Assembly: GCA_001899855.1 (NCBI GenBank)
Contig: MKWR01000004.1
Span: 227,789 to 291,788, forward strand
Reading direction: 5' to 3'
Length of the DNA: 64,000 bases
From: Lysobacterales bacterium 63-13
Lineage (GTDB): Bacteria; Pseudomonadota; Gammaproteobacteria; Xanthomonadales; Rhodanobacteraceae
The notes under the pieces are model-generated. The model made no database searches, was not told the origin of the DNA, and saw nothing but the letters and a program-made list of their open reading frames with translations. Positions 35,710 to 45,651 of this stretch are shown piece by piece; the stretch's first letter is position 1, and each line of letters starts with the position of its first letter. The translations under genes and the position numbers were made by a program.

Positions 35710-37941
35710 TCAAGGCGCGCGTGCCGCGAGTGCATCGGCGACGATGCCCGAGGTCAGCACCGTCGGCAACACCTGGCCATTGCCTTGCTTGCCGCGGAAG
35801 ACGACATACAACGGCACGCCGACCGCGCCATGGGCCTGCAGGAAGGCGGTGATCTGCGGATCGACATTGGTCCAGTCGCCTTTCATGTAGACGGCATTGG
35901 CTTGCTTGAGCAGGTCGGCGAAATGCGCGCTGGCGAGCACGGCCTTTTCGTTGGCCTTGCAGGTCACGCACCAGTCCGCGGTCATGTTGACGAACACCGT
36001 GCGGCCTTCTTCGCGCAGGGCGTCGAGCCTGGCGCTGGAATAGGCAACGGCCGAATCCGATCCACTGGCCGTGGCCGCTGGAGCGTCGAGCCGGGCGATC
36101 ATCCAGATCGGCAACAGCGAAGCGAGCATGAGGATCGTCGCAAAGACCCGTCCGAGCGGTTTCTCCCGGCTCTGCGCGTGCTCGATCCACCACAGCGACA
36201 AGGCCAGCACGACGGCACCGATGAGGACGTAGCCGATGGCATCGACGCCGCGTTGCTTGCCCAGCACCCAGACCAGCCAGACCGCCGTCAGGTACATCGG
36301 AAAGGCCAGTACCTGCTTGAAGGTTTCCATCCACGCGCCGGGCCTGGGCAGGCGGGAGGCCAGCGCCGGCACAAAACCGACCAGCAGGAACGGCAGGGCC
36401 AGGCCGAAGCCGAGCGCAAGGAAGATCAGCAAGGCCACGATCGACGAGGAAGCAAAGGCAAAGGCCAGTGCCGGCCCCATGAACGGTGCCGTGCATGGAC
36501 TGGCGACAATGCAGGCGAGTACGCCGGTGAAGAAATCGCCGGCCGGTCCCGATCGCGCGGCGAGACCCTGGCCGGTGCCGGCAAAACGCGCGCCAATGGT
36601 GAATACGCCCGACAGGCTCAGGCCCACCGCCAGCAACACATAGACAAGGAAGGCGACAAAGCCCGGCTGCTGCAACTGGAAACCCCAGCCCAGCGCCTGC
36701 CCGGCCGCCCGCAAGGCGATCACCAGCAAGCCAACCGCGGCAAACGAAACCAGCACGCCGCTGGTGTACCAGAGCGCATGGCTGCGCGCCTTGGCCAGGC
36801 TTTCACCACTTTGCGCCAGGCCAATCACCTTGAACGAAAGCACCGGCAACACGCAGGGCATGAGGTTGAGGATGATGCCGCCGAGGAAGGCAAACAGCAG
36901 GGCGGCGAGGATGCCGATCGAGGTGGTGGCCGGGGGCAGCGAACGCAGGGCATTTTCCGCGGACGCATTCGTGCCGCCTGCATCCGGCGCGCGCCTGGCT
37001 GCCGGCACGAAGGATTTTGCCGCCGCGGCAAGTTCGTCGACGCTGGCCGCATCGAGATCAACGGCAACGGTACGCTGCATGACCGGGTAGCAGATGCCGT
37101 TTTCCTTGCACCCCTGGAACTCGCCCTGCACCTGGATCGTCTGCGCCTGGCCGTCGGCGCGACGCAGCGGCAGCGGCACCTCGACCTGGTTGTAGAAGAC
37201 TTCCACGGTGCCGAAATGCTCGTCGGTATGATCGACCCCGGCCGGCCATTGCGCCGCGCCGGCCTCGACATCACGCCCGTCGACGACGCTGAGTTCGCTG
37301 CGATCGCGATACAGGTAGTAACCCTTCGGCATGCTCCAGCGCGCCAGCACCTCGGTCGGGCTCATGGCGATCGCCTCGAAGACGAAGGCCTGTTCCGGCG
37401 GCAGGGTCTCGTCCGCATCGAAGGGATCGGCGTTGGCCCCCAGGGTGATGCCGCCGGCCAGCTTCTGCGCCAGCGGGCTGGTCGCATCGGCAATGGCGGC
37501 GAGGTCGCGCGGCAACGACAGCTTCACCGGATGCGGTGGATAGCAGATCTTCGGTTCGGTCTCGTGGCAGCCCTGTACCGTGATCGTGACATCGATGCTG
37601 GCGGCGTTGGCATCACTCAAGGTGAATGGCAGGCTGCCCTGGACCGTGTCGTGATAAATCTCGACATCACCGAAGAACTCGTCGTGCTGCTTGATGCCGG
37701 GCGGCAGATCGAGGTTGCCCAGGCTCAGGCCAGGCTGGCTGCTGCGGGCGCTGATGCGGCCCTTGTAGAGGTAGTAATCCTTGGCGATCGTCCAGTTGAG
37801 GGCGATGCGATCCGGCCCGGCCAGTTCCGCCTTCAGCACATAGGCCTGTTCGACCGGCAGCAAACCATCCTGTTCCTGCGCCTGGACAGTCGTGGCAAAA
37901 ACGAGCGGGGCAAGCAGGACCAGCAGCAGGTAACGGAACAA
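35710..37941 (-). CDS. dsbD: Thiol:disulfide interchange protein DsbD with a duplicated N-terminal domain
   Basis: 743 residues if translation begins at the TTG at 37941, which has CCGGAG seven bases before it and starts a signal peptide (FRYLLLVLLAPLVFATTVQA); a GTG at 37968 is an alternative. Two tandem DsbD-alpha domains follow (~25-140 and ~150-280), each keeping its cysteine pair (QGCHETEPKICYPP and QGCKENGICYPV). An eight-helix membrane domain carries MPCVLPVLSFK and ASPCTAPFMGPA. The C-terminal thioredoxin domain has TADWCVTCKANEK. The protein moves electrons from cytoplasmic thioredoxin to periplasmic acceptors. E. coli DsbD has only one alpha domain. It lies between cutA and the TlpA gene. 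Confidence 0.92.
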   Translation of the reverse strand: MFRYLLLVLLAPLVFATTVQAQEQDGLLPVEQAYVLKAELAGPDRIALNWTIAKDYYLYKGRISARSSQPGLSLGNLDLPPGIKQHDEFFGDVEIYHDTVQGSLPFTLSDANAASIDVTITVQGCHETEPKICYPPHPVKLSLPRDLAAIADATSPLAQKLAGGITLGANADPFDADETLPPEQAFVFEAIAMSPTEVLARWSMPKGYYLYRDRSELSVVDGRDVEAGAAQWPAGVDHTDEHFGTVEVFYNQVEVPLPLRRADGQAQTIQVQGEFQGCKENGICYPVMQRTVAVDLDAASVDELAAAAKSFVPAARRAPDAGGTNASAENALRSLPPATTSIGILAALLFAFLGGIILNLMPCVLPVLSFKVIGLAQSGESLAKARSHALWYTSGVLVSFAAVGLLVIALRAAGQALGWGFQLQQPGFVAFLVYVLLAVGLSLSGVFTIGARFAGTGQGLAARSGPAGDFFTGVLACIVASPCTAPFMGPALAFAFASSSIVALLIFLALGFGLALPFLLVGFVPALASRLPRPGAWMETFKQVLAFPMYLTAVWLVWVLGKQRGVDAIGYVLIGAVVLALSLWWIEHAQSREKPLGRVFATILMLASLLPIWMIARLDAPAATASGSDSAVAYSSARLDALREEGRTVFVNMTADWCVTCKANEKAVLASAHFADLLKQANAVYMKGDWTNVDPQITAFLQAHGAVGVPLYVVFRGKQGNGQVLPTVLTSGIVADALAARAP

Positions 37942-37993
37942 GGCGACACTCCGGATTGCAGGAATCACGATCGGCAGGCGGATGCGGGGCGCA

Positions 37994-38314
37994 TCAGGAT
38001 ACTCCGACCTCGTGGGCGACCCAGGCCGCATACGGCAGGTGGGCAGCGCTGACATCGACCGCAATTATCTCCGGCAGTTCATAAGGATGCAGTTCGAGCA
38101 GGCGCGCAGCCAATGCCGGATAGCGCTCGCGCGTGGTCTTGATGAGCAGCAGCACCTCGTCATCCGTGTGCGTTTCGCCCTGCCAGCGATAGGTCGAACG
38201 CATGCCCGGCAGCTGCGAAACGCAGGCCGCCAGGCGTTCCTCGACCAGGCGTGCGGCAATCCGATCCGCGCTGCCATCGGCGGCACAACTGCAGTGGACG
38301 AGGACGATGCTCAT
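37994..38314 (-). CDS. cutA: Divalent-cation tolerance protein CutA
   Basis: 106 residues, a normal CutA1 length. The family pattern is clear: VLVHCSCAADGSADRIAARL, LVEERLAACVSQLPGMRSTY, RWQGETHTDDEVLLLIKTT and LLELHPYELPEIIAVDVS. The protein forms a very stable trimer; its link to copper tolerance in E. coli is historical and its biochemical role is unsettled. cutA and dsbD are neighbours also in E. coli. Confidence 0.94.
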   Translation of the reverse strand: MSIVLVHCSCAADGSADRIAARLVEERLAACVSQLPGMRSTYRWQGETHTDDEVLLLIKTTRERYPALAARLLELHPYELPEIIAVDVSAAHLPYAAWVAHEVGVS

Positions 38315-38371
38315 GCTGCCGCGCCTTTCGTGTCGGAGATTTCAGCTGCGCTGCCGTTCGCCAGGCAACGC

Positions 38372-38460
38372 GCAGGAAGCGGCTTCAGCCGCTTGCCCCC
38401 ACTTGGGGGCGATGCCCTTGTTCAATCGACAAGAGCATCGCCCGTGAACGGGCTTCCTGC
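38372..38460. repeat. REP-like multi-hairpin repeat element
   Basis: 89 bases bounded by GCAGGAAGC (38372-38380) and its inverted copy GCTTCCTGC (38452-38460). Inside are GCGGCTTCAGCCGC, a GCCCCC-ACTT-GGGGGC hairpin, a GATGC...GCATC stem with an 8-base helix and a CCCGTGAACGGG hairpin. It lies 15 bases beyond the stop of the minus-strand endonuclease gene. The GCGGCTTCAGCCGC core resembles the REP sequences known from pseudomonads and xanthomonads. Confidence 0.7.
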
Positions 38461-38475
38461 AAGGCACCGCTTCGA

Positions 38476-40719
38476 TCAATGAATCGTAGCCGCTGCCGCT
38501 GCCTCGAACCCGTCCGCAAAGATCACATCGTTGCTGATCGGTTCGCAGGTAGCCGGGTTGCTCGATTGGAACAGGGCCAATGTCGCCCATTCCGGATGAT
38601 CGACAAAGGGGTTGCGGTTGCCCTGGAAGGTCTGGATCACATCGTTGTGCGCAACTTCCTCGGCATCCGGCGGATCACCCGCACTCCAGGCGAGCAGGTC
38701 GCTGAGCAGGCCCATGTAGGCCGGAGCGTTGTAGTTGCTGGTGCCGACGATGAGGCTGCGGTTGTCGGTCAACTCGAGGTTGGGCTCGGTCTGGCCGCTG
38801 GTGGGATCGGTGCCACCTTCGTAGCGGATCGCCATGTACATGACGGCGCGGGCCATCTCGCCCTTGCGGTGGTTCCAGGTTTCAAAGGAGCTGCTGTTGA
38901 CCCAGTTCGAGTTGCCCGGATAGGTGCCGCTGCCGCCGCCGACGCCGCCGTTGACTTCGGTGACGCGCTCGCCGCAGCCGCTTGGGCAGTTTGCGTACGG
39001 CTTGTTGCCGCGATCGGAGTTGTAGCCGGTGTCCGACAACCAGAGCATGTGCGTATCGGTGTAGGGCGCATTTGGCAGGCCCAGATTGCCGGTCGTGCTC
39101 GGGAAACCCAGCGAGTTCGGCCAGGTATGTTCACGGTTGTAGGTGACGCCGCCACCGGTGCCGGCACGGTCGCTAATGGCGTTGTACAGGCGGTTCTTGT
39201 AGACATCGAGAATCTTGCCGGGATTGCCCGGGACCGCTTGCGCGGTTTCGAGGATCGTCCAGGTATTCGTGCCCGAGCCGCTGTACGGATACGCGGTGTG
39301 GCCACGGATCAGCAGATGCAGGCTGCAACGCAGTTGCCCGGGACTGCTGGTGTTGACCGAGGAGTAGTAACCGCTGGTCGAGCCATCGCTGACAGTGAAA
39401 TGGATGACCAGCGACTGCTCCATGGCAATGTCGGAAACATTGCGCACATGCGCCGCGTCGATGGTGAATTCGCAATTCGCGCTGGCTGGCAGGACGGTCG
39501 CCGGAGTCAGCGTGCGCGTGTTGCCGCTGCCGGTCTCGGTCAGGCTGATCGGGCTTGAATTGCAGGCGAGGGCAAATGCGCCGGGCGTCGTCGTCACGAT
39601 TTCGCTGAAGTTGACGCGCACATCGCTGGCCAGCGGCACATGCGTCGCCCCGTCCGCAGGCAGGGTCGAAATCACCGTGGGTGCCGGGATGCTGCCCGGA
39701 TCGATGGTGGTGAACATCACCGTGACGTCGGCCGCCAGCGCATCCGGCGTGCCATCCAGATCGCTCACGCCGCTGGCGAGAATGGTCCAGGTGCACGATT
39801 CATTGCCGGCAAAGGCCAGCGACGGCGTCAGCGTATAGCTGGTCGGGCCGCCGCCGAGGGTGACGGCGTGGCTGCCGGAAATGCTGCAGCTGAGCGTGGT
39901 CCAGGGATCGGTCAGGCTGACCGCTTCGCTGAACACCACGCTCAGCGTTGCGCCCAGGGCGACATTGACGGCGTTGTTGGCCGGGGTCATCGAGACCACG
40001 GTCGGTGGCACATCGACCGGCGGATCACCGGCCACGGCAAAGCTGATGTTGTCGATGGCCAGGCCATCGTCGTTGCTGGTGGCATTGATATCGGTCCAGC
40101 GCACCCACAGCGTGCCGTTGTTGGCAAGGTTGAGGCCGCTGATCGACGCGCTGATGGCGACGCGGTTGGCGGCGGCATTGCCATCCAGCGCGCCAGCGGT
40201 TCCGGCAGTAACCGGGGCGACCAGATCCAGGGCGCCGACCGCAACCCAGGTTGCCGCGGCATCGGCCAGCGATGTCGCATTGGCGCTGTACTCGAACTTC
40301 AGGCTGTCGGCACGGCCTGCGGTTCCAAGCCGCCACTGCTCGCCGGTATACGCCACGGCGATTTCGCTCAGGGCCTGGCCACTGTCGTTGCGCAACTGTG
40401 CACCGAAGCGGGGGGCCAGCGAGCTGGAAAGCAAGGACCCCAGTGCGCGATCCGTGCTCGTGCCGCTGCCAAAGCTGTAGGTGTCGCCGGAATTCGACGT
40501 GCCATCGCCGGCGCGGTATTCGCTGTTGGCATTGGTCCCGGATTCCGCCAGATACCAGCCGGCCGGCAATGCCGCACTGGTTCCCGAGGCGGCCAGGCTG
40601 TCGAAATCCTGCACCGCCGGCGTGCCGCCGACCAGCGACACGACCTGGGCGCTTGCGCTGCCCAGAAAAGCGACAAAAAGAATGGCGATGGCGCTACGTG
40701 CGCCTTGCATGAAGTTCAT
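38476..40719 (-). CDS. Secreted endonuclease I (EndA/NucM) with Ig-like domains and IFADGFE tail
   Basis: 747 residues from the ATG at 40719, followed by a signal peptide (MQGARSAIAILFVAFLGSASAQ). An N-terminal beta domain (~25-220) is followed by two Big_5-type Ig-like modules (PTVVSMTPANNAVNVALGAT and PTVISTLPADGATHVPLASD). The endonuclease I domain (~480-720) carries the catalytic NREHTWPNS and Asn/His residues in WNHRKGEMARAVMYMAIRYE. Such nucleases digest extracellular DNA non-specifically. The chain ends CEPISNDVIFADGFE plus eight residues. The REP-like element is immediately downstream. Confidence 0.87.
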   Translation of the reverse strand: MNFMQGARSAIAILFVAFLGSASAQVVSLVGGTPAVQDFDSLAASGTSAALPAGWYLAESGTNANSEYRAGDGTSNSGDTYSFGSGTSTDRALGSLLSSSLAPRFGAQLRNDSGQALSEIAVAYTGEQWRLGTAGRADSLKFEYSANATSLADAAATWVAVGALDLVAPVTAGTAGALDGNAAANRVAISASISGLNLANNGTLWVRWTDINATSNDDGLAIDNISFAVAGDPPVDVPPTVVSMTPANNAVNVALGATLSVVFSEAVSLTDPWTTLSCSISGSHAVTLGGGPTSYTLTPSLAFAGNESCTWTILASGVSDLDGTPDALAADVTVMFTTIDPGSIPAPTVISTLPADGATHVPLASDVRVNFSEIVTTTPGAFALACNSSPISLTETGSGNTRTLTPATVLPASANCEFTIDAAHVRNVSDIAMEQSLVIHFTVSDGSTSGYYSSVNTSSPGQLRCSLHLLIRGHTAYPYSGSGTNTWTILETAQAVPGNPGKILDVYKNRLYNAISDRAGTGGGVTYNREHTWPNSLGFPSTTGNLGLPNAPYTDTHMLWLSDTGYNSDRGNKPYANCPSGCGERVTEVNGGVGGGSGTYPGNSNWVNSSSFETWNHRKGEMARAVMYMAIRYEGGTDPTSGQTEPNLELTDNRSLIVGTSNYNAPAYMGLLSDLLAWSAGDPPDAEEVAHNDVIQTFQGNRNPFVDHPEWATLALFQSSNPATCEPISNDVIFADGFEAAAAATIH

Positions 40720-41050
40720 GGGGATTCCCGTAGTGGGCGCACCCGAGGGCAGGGCGCGCGCGACCTGCAATTATAGGTGAGCCGCATTACAAAAGAATGT
40801 TGCACTGCGCCGTGCTGACCCCGGGCCATTGAAACGAATTGCCGCAGCCCCATGTTCCGGGCACGCCAAACTTGGCAGCTTGCTGGTCCTTTCCGGCAAG
40901 TCTGCAAATCGCCGTAGCGACATGGCCTGACCGGCTGCCTGGGGACTTCCGCAGGCATTTTTACGCGAGTAGAATTGGCACTCGTTCGGGCAGAGTGCTA
41001 ACAGCCCGACATAAATTCAATCCAATCAACCAGTTGAAGGAATCAAAACC
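40720..41050. promoter_or_regulatory. Divergent region upstream of groES with promoter and operator
   Basis: 331 bases between the endonuclease start and groES. A TAGAAT box at 40970-40975 is a plausible -10 that merges with the CIRCE left arm. No good -35 was seen 17 bases upstream, so the promoter might be of heat-shock type. The first ~250 bases hold nothing recognised. Confidence 0.5.
40975..41001 (+). promoter_or_regulatory. CIRCE operator (HrcA-binding) of groESL
   Basis: TTGGCACTC, nine spacer bases, then GAGTGCTAA. This fits the CIRCE consensus TTAGCACTC-N9-GAGTGCTAA with one mismatch in the left arm. HrcA is expected to bind here and repress the operon in the absence of heat shock. 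Confidence 0.9.
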
Positions 41051-41338
41051 ATGGCACTTCGCCCGCTACACGATCGCGTCATCCTCAAGCGTCTGGAAGA
41101 AGAGAAGATTTCCGCTGGCGGCATCGTGATCCCGGATTCCGCTGCCGAGAAGCCGATCCGCGGTGAAGTCATCGCTGCCGGCACCGGCAAGATCCTCGAC
41201 GACGGCAAGGTCCGCCCGATCGCGGTCAAGGTCGGCGACAAGGTCCTCTTCGGCAAGTACTCGGGCACCGAGGTCAAGGTCGACGGCGAGGAACTGCTGG
41301 TCATGCGCGAAGAAGACATCATCGCGGTGATTGAGTAA
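41051..41338 (+). CDS. groES: Co-chaperonin GroES
   Basis: 95 residues, the standard length. It caps the GroEL cavity as a heptamer. Recognised by [38 protein letters not shown], the [18 protein letters not shown] region and the end [16 protein letters not shown]-rich sequence precedes the ATG. It is controlled by the CIRCE operator 50 bases upstream. Repeat copy C separates it from groEL. Confidence 0.98.
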   Translation: MALRPLHDRVILKRLEEEKISAGGIVIPDSAAEKPIRGEVIAAGTGKILDDGKVRPIAVKVGDKVLFGKYSGTEVKVDGEELLVMREEDIIAVIE

Positions 41339-41340
41339 GA

Positions 41341-43128
<1,788 letters not shown>

Positions 43129-43160
43129 TAGCGCCCCACCCAGCGATACCGTTACAGGAA

Positions 43161-43187
43161 AAGCCCCGCAGCGATGCGGGGCTTTTT
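43161..43187 (+). terminator. Intrinsic terminator of groESL
   Basis: A 10-base-pair stem (AAGCCCCGCA with TGCGGGGCTT) and a GCGA loop is followed by a T-run. It is a classic rho-independent terminator just after groEL. Confidence 0.93.
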
Positions 43188-43260
43188 CGTTCGTGCTGAT
43201 CGCCGACACGCCTGCTGCCGACCCGGCAAGGGCGTTGTTGCGTGCGCACTGGCGAACTGC

Positions 43261-45435
43261 TCAGTCTTTGTACAGCGCCTGGAAGGCCGCGTCGGCGCGG
43301 ATCGCATCCCATTGCGGATCCATTTTCAGCATCGGAACCGAAATGAACATGCCGCCCGGCATCTGCAGCAGTTCGCGCAGCAGCTTCACGGTCATCGCGG
43401 CCTCACCGAGGCGTGCGTGCACGCGTGCGAGGACGGTCGTGTAGAGCACGCCATCGACGAGGTCGCGCGAGACAGGCACCAGTTCGGTTGCGCGCCGAGC
43501 CGCCGCGAGCGCTTCCTCGCGTTGGCCAAGGCCGGCGAAAACGATGCCCAGGGCACTCCATGTGTCGGGATTGTGCGGTTGCGCGACGAGCTCGGCCTGC
43601 AGCATCTGCCTGGACTTTTCCAGGGCTTCGCGCGCGTGCGACCTGTCGCCGCGAAGGGCCCATGCCTCGGCTTCCATCATGCTGCGCGGTACGTTGCCGC
43701 CCATGTCTGGCACCTGCACCCAGTCGAGTCCTTTGGGCAGGCTGGCAAATGCCTGGTCGGCGTTGCGCTCCAGCCGCGCGATTTCGAATCGCAGCGCGGA
43801 AATCTGCCCCAACGGGTCGGCGACCGAGGCGATGTCGTCCAACAGGGAAACCGCACGTTGCTTGTCGCCGGCGAGCAGCGCGGCATACACGCGATTGCTG
43901 ATGCTCGCGAAGTTGAGCGGTTCGATGGCCAGCGCGCGCGCGTACTGTTCGTCCGCCTCGATGTACTTGCGCTGTGCCATGAGGGTCAGGCCCATTTCAT
44001 AGGGCCAGCGCGAGTTGCGCGGATCGAGCAGGCTGGCTTGTCGCATGCCTTCAATGGCGTCGTCCAGTCGGCCCTGGCGACGCTGGATATACGCAATCGC
44101 GACCTTGGCGTTGACATCGCTTGGAACCAGTTCGAGTACGCGCTCGAAGGCCGCGATCGCCGTCGCGTAATCGCGCTGGCCGTAGTAGTGGACGTACCCC
44201 ATGGCCAGCCACGCCTCGGGCAGCGAGCGGTCGAGGGCGATCGCGCGCGTCGCCGCATTGCGCGCCGAGGAGATCGCTTCCGGCGTGCGCACGATGCTGG
44301 ACCAGTAGGCATAGCTCTGCAGGATGGAAAGGCGGGCGTGCGCCAGTGCGAATTCCGGGTCGAGCTCGATCGCCTGCCGATAGAGCGTCGTTGCCTCGGC
44401 CGCTGCCGTATCGGGTGACACGGCGTTGTTGCGATTGGTGACCTGATCCTCGAAATAGTTCGCCTTGAGGAACGCGACATAGGCATTGGAGTCATTGGTC
44501 GGCGCGCGCGCGTTGCGCATCGTATCGGCCGGCAGCAGGCGTGCTTCGAGCGCGCTCGCCACGTGCGCGGCGACATCGTTTTCGACTTCGATCACGTCAT
44601 CGAGCGTGCGCGTATAGCTGCCGGCCCAGAGATGCCGTCCCGAGTCTGCCTCGATCAACTGCAGGTTGATCAGCACCTGCTGTCCGGACGCCTGCACATG
44701 CCCTTCGAGCACGGTCGTGACGCCGAGTGCTGCGGCGATCTCGCGGAGGTTCTCCGGATGACTCGGATACCCGTCGCTCGAGGTGCGCGACATCACGCGT
44801 ATTCCGGCCATGCGCGCGAGCCTTGCCAGGATGGTCTGACGCATGCCCAGGGCAAAGTAGGCGTTGCCCTGCTCCTCTCCGATGAACTCGAACGGCAGGA
44901 CGGCGATCGACGGGGTCGCGGCCGATACGCCGGCCACGGGCAAGGCGGCTTCGCGCTGCGGGGCTTCGTCGCGGTTCGCGTAGTAACCGAGACCGGCGGC
45001 GAGCATCAGGGCCAATGCGGCCGGAACGATCCAGCGGTAGGCGGGGCGCGCCGCTGCCGGTGGTGGCGCCTCGTCGGCAACGCCCGCCTGGGCAGGCTCG
45101 TAGCGCACGGGGGCAATGAAGCAGTAGCCATAGCCACGCACCGTCATGATGAATCGGGGAGGACCGTCCTCGTCGCCGAGCGCCTTGCGCAGGGCGCTCA
45201 TGCCGACCGTGAGCCCGTGTTCCTCGACGATGGTATCTGGCCAGACGGCGCGGATCAGTTCCTCGCGGCTGCGCGAGGTGCCCGCCGATTCGACGAGGTT
45301 CAGCAACAGGTCGAAGGCCTTCGGACGCAGCCGAACAGGCTCGCCGTCACGCAGGAGGAGGCGTCGGCCGAGATCCACCGCGAACGGAGGGAAAACGTAC
45401 AAGCCATTGTTTCTGCGTGGTGCTTCTTGGCCCAT
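43261..45435 (-). CDS. Transmembrane winged-helix regulator with TPR region (CadC/ToxR-like architecture)
   Basis: 724 residues from the ATG at 45435 (MGQEAPRRNNGLYVFPPFAV); earlier in-frame starts run into the divergent promoter. Residues ~11-110 are an OmpR/PhoB-type winged helix (LRPKAFDLLLNLVESAGTSR, GMSALRKALGDEDGPPRFIM, VRGYGYCFIAPV). A single membrane helix lies at ~133-152. An extracytoplasmic SIAVLPFEFIGEEQG domain and several TPR-like repeats (AWLAMGYVHYYGQRDYATAI, ALAIEPLNFASISNRVYAAL) follow. The plan suggests that the outside domain senses a signal and the membrane-bound DNA-binding domain answers. It is divergent from the giant subtilase gene, its most likely target, although this is inference. 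Confidence 0.87.
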   Translation of the reverse strand: MGQEAPRRNNGLYVFPPFAVDLGRRLLLRDGEPVRLRPKAFDLLLNLVESAGTSRSREELIRAVWPDTIVEEHGLTVGMSALRKALGDEDGPPRFIMTVRGYGYCFIAPVRYEPAQAGVADEAPPPAAARPAYRWIVPAALALMLAAGLGYYANRDEAPQREAALPVAGVSAATPSIAVLPFEFIGEEQGNAYFALGMRQTILARLARMAGIRVMSRTSSDGYPSHPENLREIAAALGVTTVLEGHVQASGQQVLINLQLIEADSGRHLWAGSYTRTLDDVIEVENDVAAHVASALEARLLPADTMRNARAPTNDSNAYVAFLKANYFEDQVTNRNNAVSPDTAAAEATTLYRQAIELDPEFALAHARLSILQSYAYWSSIVRTPEAISSARNAATRAIALDRSLPEAWLAMGYVHYYGQRDYATAIAAFERVLELVPSDVNAKVAIAYIQRRQGRLDDAIEGMRQASLLDPRNSRWPYEMGLTLMAQRKYIEADEQYARALAIEPLNFASISNRVYAALLAGDKQRAVSLLDDIASVADPLGQISALRFEIARLERNADQAFASLPKGLDWVQVPDMGGNVPRSMMEAEAWALRGDRSHAREALEKSRQMLQAELVAQPHNPDTWSALGIVFAGLGQREEALAAARRATELVPVSRDLVDGVLYTTVLARVHARLGEAAMTVKLLRELLQMPGGMFISVPMLKMDPQWDAIRADAAFQALYKD

Positions 45436-45651
45436 GACCCACTCTTGAGCAAATTTTGAGGTGAATTCTAGGCGCGCGTTGCATCTGTTCGGCAGTGTAA
45501 CGTGCAGCGTCCACATGGTCAGTCGCCGCATGAGCGATTCGCTGAGGCTTGTCGTCACACGATCCGGACGGCCGGGCCGCTGCAGGCAGGAGACGACGCT
45601 GACACGCACTGGCGATGGCCAGTCTTCACCATATTCGGGAGTGTAGCTTGC

